DNA of 64,000 nucleotides, from contig NZ_CP073164.1 in NCBI RefSeq assembly GCF_023035815.1, forward strand, positions 92,948 through 156,947, in the 5' to 3' direction. Of the stretch, positions 56,973 through 64,000 are shown piece by piece. The stretch comes from Borrelia parkeri (GTDB lineage: Bacteria; Spirochaetota; Spirochaetia; Borreliales; Borreliaceae). The notes under the pieces are model-generated. The model searched no databases. It saw only the letters and a list, made by a program, of their open reading frames with translations, and was not told where the DNA came from. Numbering within the stretch: position 1 is the stretch's first letter; each line of letters opens with the position of its first letter. The position numbers and the translations under genes are program-made.

Positions 56973-58430
56973 ATGATAAAAATTAGACATATCAGTTTGT
57001 TACTAATAGTAATATTACTATTATTGCTAGTAATAAGTTGTAAGTTCCAAGGAAATACTGATCTTACAGAGACCTTGCAAGCAAGCTTAAGACCTATAAG
57101 AGAAGCAGGAAGCGATAATGTGGATATTAAAATTAATAGTCTTTTAAACGCATTTGGGATATTTGCTGAAGAAAAGGGCGCAATTGCATATATACGAAGT
57201 ATAGTAACTGATCCTAGTATTGGTAGTGTTGAAGGTTACAGAACATATGATGATGAAGATTTTTATGATTTGTTAAGACAGCTGGGTTCTTTTAAACTAA
57301 AAGAAATAATAGAAGTTCATTTAAAAATTTTCAATACCGCTCCAGACGCAGCTTTAGCAGCCATAAATAATGTTATGGAAAGTGAGGAAAAGCGAGACTT
57401 ACAAAATAAACTGAGTAGTTACAAAGATGCTTATCCATTGCATTTAAAAGGGTTATTTAGTAGGTATGTTTTAAATGATGTGTATTTGTACGTTATGGGT
57501 GATGATTATGCTGTTAAGTATGCTGAGCTTGAAGATGAGGCTATAAACATTGTAGTGGGCGTGGACGTATATGCAGGGCTTTCTGATTTGGAACTAAGAG
57601 TAATTAATTATATAAGAAGTGTAGTAACTGATTTCAAGGTAGGGCCTCTGGGTCATAAAACGTATAGTAATTCTGAATTTTATGACTTATTAAATAAGAT
57701 GCGTGCTGCTAAGGTTAAGAGAATGATAAGAATTTATTTAGGGGACAAAAGAGCACAAAAGGATGCCGAAGCAGAAATTAGAACAATTATTGCAAATATT
57801 CAGGGAGATAGAGCCAAAAAACACTTGGAGAGTACTATTGATAATTTGAATAATTCTTATTCAGTGCATTTAAAAATGTTATTTGATAGATCTACCCCTG
57901 ATGAGGTGTATGATATAGTGACGATTGATAATTATGCTTCTAGGTTTATTAAGGTTTATGATGAGGCTAAACGCATTTTAGAGTTTGAAAATCTATGTAA
58001 CAACGAGATATTAGATGCGGAGCTAAAAGCAGTTAAAGATATGCGAAATATAGTGATTAAGTCCGGTATTGGTAGAGCCGAAGGTTATTCAATGTATGAT
58101 GATTATACGTTTGATTTTTTGTGTGGTAGTTTAGGTTCTGAGATACTTAAAAAAATTATAAAACTTCATTTAGAGATTATGGATAGACAAGAAGAGGCTC
58201 TTGAGGTTATAAAAAATCTTCAAGAAGGCTACGAAAAACAAAATTTGCAAGATAAGTTTATCGGGTACAAAAATGCCTATGCTTTGCATTTAAAAATGTT
58301 GTTCGATAGATCTCCTTCTAATGCTATTTATGATGAAATTGTAAAGGGTAATTATGTTGATAAGCTTATTAATCTGAAGGAAGCAGCATTTACTGAGATA
58401 AAAAAATCAGTAGGGCAGATAGTATTTTAG
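56973..58430 (+). CDS. BTA121-type surface lipoprotein, three repeats, 485 aa
   Basis: The ribosome site is preceded by TTTGAGCAAAGGAG rather than the usual TTTGAAAAAGGAG. Cys23 in VISC, short linker. Repeats at about 45-185, 190-325 and 330-475. Repeat 2 shares LLNKMRAAKVKRMI with 55352, indicating common origin or exchange. Last intact gene of the array. Confidence 0.86.
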   Translation: MIKIRHISLLLIVILLLLLVISCKFQGNTDLTETLQASLRPIREAGSDNVDIKINSLLNAFGIFAEEKGAIAYIRSIVTDPSIGSVEGYRTYDDEDFYDLLRQLGSFKLKEIIEVHLKIFNTAPDAALAAINNVMESEEKRDLQNKLSSYKDAYPLHLKGLFSRYVLNDVYLYVMGDDYAVKYAELEDEAINIVVGVDVYAGLSDLELRVINYIRSVVTDFKVGPLGHKTYSNSEFYDLLNKMRAAKVKRMIRIYLGDKRAQKDAEAEIRTIIANIQGDRAKKHLESTIDNLNNSYSVHLKMLFDRSTPDEVYDIVTIDNYASRFIKVYDEAKRILEFENLCNNEILDAELKAVKDMRNIVIKSGIGRAEGYSMYDDYTFDFLCGSLGSEILKKIIKLHLEIMDRQEEALEVIKNLQEGYEKQNLQDKFIGYKNAYALHLKMLFDRSPSNAIYDEIVKGNYVDKLINLKEAAFTEIKKSVGQIVF

Positions 58431-58645
58431 TTAATTCTTAAAAAAGTACTTAAAGTAATTGAGCCTTAGATATAAATATTTAAGGTTTTTAATTTTTACT
58501 GATAAATAAAATGTTAAAGATTTATCTTAAGGATTAGTTGTGTTAATGCTTGTTAAAGATTATGATATTGTAATACTACAATGATAAATTTATATAATAG
58601 TAGGTAAAATTATGGATTAATTTGAACTTAAAAGGAGTATATTAA

Positions 58646-59760
58646 ATGGTTAAGGTAAAGTATTCCATTTTGTCTCTAGTATTAATAGTAGTATTAAGAT
58701 TAATATTTCTATTATTGCTAGTGGTAGGTTGTATGACTTATATAAGTTGTAATTTAAAACCCCAAGAAGATATCACTTTTATAGATAATTCTTCAAGAAA
58801 AGAATCGCCTGGAAAAAAATCGTCTAAAGGAGAAGAGTTTAGACTGAAATTGTTTAAAAAGAACTCTTTGGGAAGAAAATTGCTTGTAAAGGACTTGTTT
58901 GAAAAGTTTCCGTTTAAAGAGAAATTGATTGTAAAAAATCCTTCCAAAGATCATCTACATTATCATGTAGATAATCATGTAGATAATCATGTATGTAAAT
59001 TAAAAAAGAATGAGATGGTGAGGATTTTTGTAACAAATGCAGAAAAGAAAAATCTAGATACTGAACTTAATGATATATTAGACATGTTTGGGATATTTGA
59101 TGAAGGAAGGGAAGCAATTAATGATATACGATATGTAGTAACTGAACCCGATATAGATTTTTTGTATAGTAAGACGTATTCTGATGGAGAATTTTATGAT
59201 TTACTCTATAACTTAGGTTTTCTTAAGTTAAGGGATATTATAAAAGTTTATTTAAAGGTTTGCAAAGCATATTGCAAGCTGGAAGCAGCTATAAAGGATG
59301 TTAAGAGAGAAAACTTAAGAAAAGAATTGATGGATGAGCTTGTTTCTTACAAGAATAATTATCCGTATCATTTAAAAGAGTTATTCAGAGGTACCCCTGA
59401 TTATGTATATAGTAAGATTATGGGTGATAATTATGCGCATAATCTTATTAAGATGGAAAATAAAGTTAGAGATGTTATAAAGGGTGAGATATTATACTCA
59501 GGACTACATGTTGAGAATAGACGAGTTGATTGAGTATATACGAAAGTTAGTAATTAGTTCTGATACTAGTGATGGTAGGCGTTATAATGATTATGAGTTT
59601 TATTGTGTATTAGGTTTTTTAGGTTTTAGTGAGTTTAAGAGACTTATAAGAGTTAATTTAGGAGCTTTTTTAGAACACTAAAAGGAGACCGAAGAGAAGC
59701 TTTGCCTCATCTACAATATTCACTTAGTAGGAATAGTAATTATATTTTTGGAGGTGCAGT
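58646..59760 (+). pseudogene. Frameshifted, truncated BTA121-type lipoprotein gene at the array end
   Basis: Frame 58646-59533 (295 aa) has two possible lipoboxes (VVGC29 and YISC35) and a long Lys-rich linker with SSRKE, SLGRK and FPFKEK words. A His-rich stretch, HLHYHVDNHVDNHV, follows, then one full repeat (VTEPDIDFLYSKTYS). Near 59515 a one-base shift moves the match to the next frame (RIDELIEYIRKLVISSDTSDG), which stops at 59679-59681. Further downstream another short coding-like stretch (REEALPHLQYSLSRNSNYIFGG) runs to the junction with the phosphoglucomutase gene. Confidence 0.8.
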
Positions 59761-60662
59761 TATGGATGTTTGTAATAAATGGGTGCATGCGCTTGTTTAC
59801 ACATGTTTAAAGATGCCCCCTCAGGAGTCATCCCATGCTTAAAGATACCAATTTCTGTGTTATAAAATTCCAATTTTATTCCCAAAGATTCAATCATTTC
59901 CCTATCAATTGAGTTAATGCGAGAACTACCATTCATCTCTCCTATGATTCCTATAGGTTCTTTTTTGATAGTTTTTTTTAGTATGTCAATATTTTTTTGA
60001 TTATGTGTGTCTGAATATATTATTTGCTGCATTAATGACTTATATGAGTTATAAGATTGTGTTTTATGTCTAGCCTGTGAGGTGATAATTGCTTCATATG
60101 TTTTTAAGTGCAGAGCATTGGTATTAAACTTTTGTAAGCTTGTTATTAGATTGTTTATTAAAGTTTCATTTTCAATGTTGGATCTGATCTGACATATTAT
60201 TTTCTTTATTTCATTTGAATTTAGCACGCCTCCATCATTTAATCCAATTTTAATGCCATTATATCCTGTAGGATTATGACTGGCAGAAATGTATATAAAT
60301 CCTTTTGAATTTTGATGTTCTTTTGTATAAGCTAAGATTTCTGGTATTGGGAGTATTCCAAAAAAATTTACATTGTTATTGTTTAAAATTAAGGTTTTAA
60401 TTATAATCTCTGAGATTATAATTCCAGTTGCTCTTGAATCTAATCCAACATTGATATATTTTTTTGGTTTATCTTTAAAATAATTTGATATTGTAAGGGT
60501 TATAAGAGCAACCAATATTTTGTCGTCATCATTGATTTCATATTCTATTGAATTTTCATTTTTTGATTTTGCAAATATCTTTCTAAATCCTGAAGGAGAA
60601 AGTATCATTTCATTAATAGCGTCTCTTAGATTTGTCATATTTAATATATACTTTTTTAGCAT
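59760..60662 (-). pseudogene. 3'-truncated phosphoglucomutase/phosphomannomutase gene, 300 codons
   Basis: The N-terminal half of an alpha-D-phosphohexomutase, similar to the Borrelia chromosomal gene femD (BB0004, from memory about 570-600 aa). The active-site loop YISASHNPTGYNGIKIG is present with the phosphorylated Ser128. The magnesium loop (DGDxDR), sugar-binding and phosphate-binding domains are absent. The match runs to about HGMTPEGASLNMCKQA and then diverges into HAPIYYKHP and a stop. The break lies near 59,790, where BTA121 remnants begin. The product would be inactive. GGGGAAAAG precedes the ATG. Confidence 0.82.
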
Positions 60663-60816
60663 CTTTTCCCCTTCATTAGTATATTTTAATTTAATATTTG
60701 CCTTTATTTATAGTACTATGATTATAGTAACATATTCTATTACAATAAGCATTATTGATGGTGCTTCTTATAATATGTTAATTTTTGTTTACCTTGTCTT
60801 CAAATGAGGTTTTGGT

Positions 60817-62272
60817 ATGTATGAAGTAATCGATGAAAATTTTTCTAAAAAAATGCTTGATATGCTTAATATGCATAAACTTAAAACTTTAAGCATATCT
60901 GTTAAGAATTTTCCTGATGAGAGTCATGGCAGTATTTTAAGTCTTGCTAATAATTCTGTTAAATTCAAGTTTAAAAAGGAACTTGTTGAACATAATTTGA
61001 AAAAATATATTGATGATTTTACAAAGTTTTCGGTTTCATCAGAAAGTAATTTTTATGTTTTTACTGGTGATGATTTGGAGAGACTAGGGTTATTTCTTTA
61101 TCCTTATCTCTCGTTTGGTATTTTAAATGGGGGTTCTGCGACTAGTTATTTTGATATACTGAAAAATAACGATTTTAATGAGGAATTGTATTCTTTATAT
61201 GAAGATAAAATACTTGAAGCCAGGAGTTTTTTTGGGCATTTGCCAAAGGGAATAACACCTGCATATGTTAATAGGGATGGTAGTTATGGATTTTCATTTT
61301 TAGCATTAAAAATACGACATCTTTTAATGCTTTCTAAGAGATATTGTGAGATTTATGGTAAGAGTGTTAAGCCTTCGATTTTTCAGATGACAAGTTTTAA
61401 GACTTATAAACCGATTTCTAAATTTTTAGATAATATTTTTGATGATAATTTGATTAAAGATTTGAATTCTTGTGGTTTTCAAAGGGCAGATATTTTGACA
61501 GCGATTCAGCCTTTGGTTTATTGTTATAATAAATTAGATGATGGTCAATATGAATATTTTAGCTATTGTAGTAATGGCAAGAGAACTTTTTTGGCTTTAC
61601 CCGCTGGTCATGGTCAAAATTTTAAAGTTTTAAGAGATATTTATTTAAAACTTTATAATTCTGGAAAAAAAATTTGTGTACATTGGTAATGTTGATAATA
61701 TTGGTTTTACTGTTAATTTACAGACTCTTGCCATAATGGCTATAACTAATAGTTCTTCTGGCTTTGAATTTAGTATTAAAACCCCACTAGATACAAAGGG
61801 TGGGGTTTTAGTCTTGGATGATGATAATAATTTAACATGTGTTGATATTGGTAGTGTTATTTCTAAAGAAGCTGTACTTAAAGCTGAATGTAGAGGTGAT
61901 AGGATTTTGTTTAATTGTGCTACAGGTCTTTTTAATTTAGAATATTTGATAGAAAATATGGATAAAATAATATCAGATATGCCTATGAGAATTATTGAAC
62001 AGGATAAAGAGATTGGTAGATATACTGCAATTGAGCAAATAACTTGGGAAGTTATAAGAATATTAGATAATCCATTAATTTTTGAGGTCAATAGAGAAGA
62101 TAGGTTTCTTCCTGCAAAATTATTTGTTAATACGCTTATTATGAGTAATTACATGAATGATAAAATTTCGGGTACTATTTCTGATATTGCTAGATATTTA
62201 AATTATGCTCTTAATAATGCATTGAAGAATAAATATGATTTGGTATTTAGGCAAGGTAAGTGGGATGTTTAG
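60817..62272 (+). pseudogene. UDPGP-type UTP-sugar-1-phosphate uridylyltransferase, frameshifted in an A8 run
   Basis: Two overlapping frames (60817-61689 and 61676-62272) form one protein of about 485 aa. The first carries a diverged nucleotide loop, LNGGSATSY, and the segment LPAGHGQNFK; the second starts with GNVDNIGFTVNL. All three are hallmarks of eukaryotic-type UDP-glucose pyrophosphorylases. Removing one A from the run at 61665-61672 restores SGKKFVYIGNVDNIG in one frame. Substrate would be glucose-1-phosphate or similar, pairing with the mutase next door. Either a true pseudogene, a slippage site or a sequencing error in a homopolymer. Confidence 0.78.
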
Positions 62273-63302
62273 ATTTGTGTTATTTGGTCTTTTGTTGTCT
62301 AGTTTGGTTTTACTAGGCTCCATTCCTGATATAGATTATGATTATTTTGAAAATGATAAATTTGATCTTGTAGATATTGATGAATTTTTAGGAAGAGTTA
62401 ATGTTAATAACATTTTGAGGGGACGTTGTTTTTTTATTGGCATTAGGAATGTTGCTAATCCTAGTGCTGTGCAAGCACTAAGTAAAGAAGACCTTGATAA
62501 ACTAAGAGAGATAAATCCAGTAGGAATTATTTTATTTAGAGAAAATTTTAAGGATGCACAACAAACTAAAGAGTTGATTGAAGAGATAAAGAGACATCTT
62601 GGTTCTGACATATTGATTGCTGTTGATGAAGAAGGAGGACTAGTTAGTAGAGCTAGTGAGAATAAAAAATTGGGAGTTTATAATTTTCCTGCTATGGAAT
62701 CTGTTGGAAAGACCGGAGATTCTCAGCTTGCATATAAGATTGGTGAAATTCTTGGGAAACAGCTTAGACGACTTGGTATTAATGTAAATATGGCACCTGT
62801 AGCAGATGCTAAATTTTCTCCAAAGAGCCCTTTAGGTAGCAGAACTTTTGGGTATTCATCTTATAATATTGGTCTTATGGTAGAGGCATTTATTGATGGG
62901 ATACAAAGGGAAGGTGTGTTTGCTGTGGTTAAACACTTTCCTGGACTTGGAGGCACAAAAGTAGATACCCATAAAGATTTAGCCTTATTACCTTATAGTA
63001 AAAATTTTTTAATGGTAAATAATTTTATACCATTTCTTTTTGGAAAGGAAGCAAAATTTATTATGCTTGGGCATGTACTTGTTCCTAAGATTTCCGGAGA
63101 TGTAAGTAGTATGTCAAAAGATATTGTAGATATTATAAGACATAATCTGAATATCTTTAGTATTATCATGACAGATGCATATGATATGGGTGCAATTGTA
63201 AATAATTTTAGTTTGGGGCATGCGATTAAGAAATCACTAAATTCAGGTATTGATGTTGTGCTTATTCCAGAAGGGTTTAAGAAACTTAATGTAGAAGAAT
63301 GA
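62265..63302 (+). CDS. NagZ-like family 3 glycoside hydrolase, 345 aa
   Basis: The frame opens at 62235, but the ATG at 62265 with AAGG upstream is chosen; it overlaps the upstream gene by 8 bp. Starts with a signal peptide or anchor (FVLFGLLLSSLVLLGS), so it acts outside the cytoplasm. Family 3 motifs are present: VDEEGGLVSR, the loop KHFPGLGG...DTHKDL with the Asp-x-His acid/base dyad, and the nucleophile Asp in IIMTDAYDMGA. Expected activity: beta-N-acetylhexosaminidase on peptidoglycan or chitobiose fragments. Corresponds to chromosomal BB0002, as I recall it. Intact. Confidence 0.87.
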   Translation: MFRFVLFGLLLSSLVLLGSIPDIDYDYFENDKFDLVDIDEFLGRVNVNNILRGRCFFIGIRNVANPSAVQALSKEDLDKLREINPVGIILFRENFKDAQQTKELIEEIKRHLGSDILIAVDEEGGLVSRASENKKLGVYNFPAMESVGKTGDSQLAYKIGEILGKQLRRLGINVNMAPVADAKFSPKSPLGSRTFGYSSYNIGLMVEAFIDGIQREGVFAVVKHFPGLGGTKVDTHKDLALLPYSKNFLMVNNFIPFLFGKEAKFIMLGHVLVPKISGDVSSMSKDIVDIIRHNLNIFSIIMTDAYDMGAIVNNFSLGHAIKKSLNSGIDVVLIPEGFKKLNVEE

Positions 63303-63359
63303 ATATTTTTAATTTTGTATAAAGGAAATTCTTATTAACAATAATCAGTATTGTTATGA

Positions 63360-63893
63360 TTAGATAGGAAAGGTAATAGCTATATCGACTAAAAAATACT
63401 CACGTAGAGAAGAAGAAAATGTAGAGAGGATAGAGAATAAATTATTAATTGGAATGTTAAGTTTAACAGAGACAAAAGGTAATACAGGGAAAAGAAAAGC
63501 AGAGATATTATTACCAGTAATAATGGAAGTTCTAAGGGCTATAGGTAATTGAGTACCTACTAAGATATTGATAATGAAAGAATATATGTGTATTTGATAT
63601 TTCAATATATAAAGAGAAATAGATAGAGTAAAATAGACATTTGAGAATGAAGTTGGATCGTATGGATAAAAGTGAATGGGGATGATATTGAAATCAATCC
63701 ATTCATTGTAAGTTATGGTTATTCCAATGAAAGCGTAATATTTGTAATGTTGATTATAAGAAGTTAAATTTATATAATTGTGTTGAATGATACCTATTTG
63801 TAGTGGTTTTATATTTTCATTATTAAATTTTTCACTCCATGCATGGGTATATATTATTAATAAGTGTAGTGATATAAGTATTGAATTTTTCAT
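63360..63893 (-). CDS. Small putative outer-membrane beta-barrel protein, about 177 aa
   Basis: A frame opens at 63917; the internal ATG at 63891-63893 gives a clean signal peptide (MKNSILISLHLLIIYTHAWS). Neither start has a good ribosome site. The body alternates short polar and hydrophobic strands (YYAFIGITITYNEW, IDFNIIPIHFYPYD, VYFTLSISLYILKYQ) and ends in an aromatic/hydrophobic strand (YFLVDIAITFPI), as barrel proteins do. Lies near the window end, where the chromosome would carry BB0001. Function unknown. Confidence 0.55.
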   Translation of the reverse strand: MKNSILISLHLLIIYTHAWSEKFNNENIKPLQIGIIQHNYINLTSYNQHYKYYAFIGITITYNEWIDFNIIPIHFYPYDPTSFSNVYFTLSISLYILKYQIHIYSFIINILVGTQLPIALRTSIITGNNISAFLFPVLPFVSVKLNIPINNLFSILSTFSSSLREYFLVDIAITFPI

Positions 63894-63978
63894 TGTGTGT
63901 GTAAGAAATTGTAACATGTTATTAAGGAATAAAGAACGGTTTTTTCTTATGGATGGAAGGAAGGTAATAATAATATTT

Positions 63979-64000
63979 TATACTATTAACAATTAAACTA
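63979..64000 (-). other. Possible telomere-proximal box at the right edge
   Basis: On the minus strand, reading in from the last base, TAGTATA begins at position 16. As I remember them, Borrelia hairpin telomeres have the box TAGTATA starting about 14 bases from the end. The match is meaningful only if base 64000 is the end of the replicon. Confidence 0.3.

Noticed and set aside
60520..60807. Plus-strand 95-aa hydrophobic frame opposite the mutase start
   Set aside because: Antisense of a conserved coding region and the divergent promoter; hydrophobic because of AT-rich codons.
1..64000. Search for tRNA, rRNA, IS elements and restriction or toxin systems
   Set aside because: No cloverleaf, rRNA segment, transposase with terminal repeats, or restriction/toxin motif was seen by eye; a covariance and profile search would be needed to exclude small ones.

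Overview
The window looks like the last part of a large linear plasmid (megaplasmid) of a relapsing-fever Borrelia. The evidence is the very AT-rich DNA, the spirochaetal lipoboxes, a complete Borrelia plasmid replication/partition set (PF57/62, PF50, PF32, PF49), cp32-like phage genes, and a long tandem array of lipoproteins of the kind annotated in relapsing-fever genomes as BTA121-domain surface lipoproteins. No rRNA, tRNA, transposase or CRISPR was recognised. Family names come from memory and motif reading; no database search was possible.

Layout. (1) 1-5.7 kb: a scatter of exported or lipidated proteins on both strands, including a lipoprotein that enters from the left edge and one that resembles the S2/P23 family. 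(2) 6.1-16.5 kb, all on the minus strand: a reduced cp32-type prophage backbone. In transcription order it holds a gp25/W-like protein, a DUF276-like baseplate protein, DUF735-like and DUF685-like proteins, BlyA and BlyB with a holin-associated lipoprotein, then PF57/62-PF50-PF32-PF49, a 0.95 kb hairpin-rich gap, and small and large terminase. Portal, capsid and tape-measure genes are not in the window. (3) 17-18.8 kb, minus strand: two very small lipoprotein genes missed by ordinary ORF calling and one 283-aa lipoprotein, each followed by a plausible minus-strand terminator. (4) 19.1-59.7 kb, plus strand: 26 consecutive BTA121-type lipoprotein loci, 24 intact and 2 broken. Most have their own strong ribosome binding site, an AT-rich leader and a downstream hairpin. 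Genes with two to four repeats flank a central block of 13 closely related two-repeat genes (24.4-42.5 kb) whose spacers are almost identical. (5) 59.8-64 kb: a phosphoglucomutase gene cut off at its 3' end, a frameshifted UDPGP-type uridylyltransferase, a NagZ-like glycosidase and a small envelope protein. This recalls the gene set at the left end of the Borrelia chromosome (the BB0004-BB0001 region), so it reads as a chromosome end joined to the array.

How it works together. The replication/partition set maintains the plasmid. The phage genes are probably what remains of the element from which the replicon was built. The array is a reservoir of surface lipoproteins with a shared lipid anchor and helical repeats. 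Its linkers and tails are hypervariable low-complexity segments, and near-identical neighbours, a mosaic gene and in-frame tandem repeats point to continuing recombination and slippage. A TAGTATA box lies 15 nt from the last base, which would fit a hairpin telomere if the window ends at the end of the contig.
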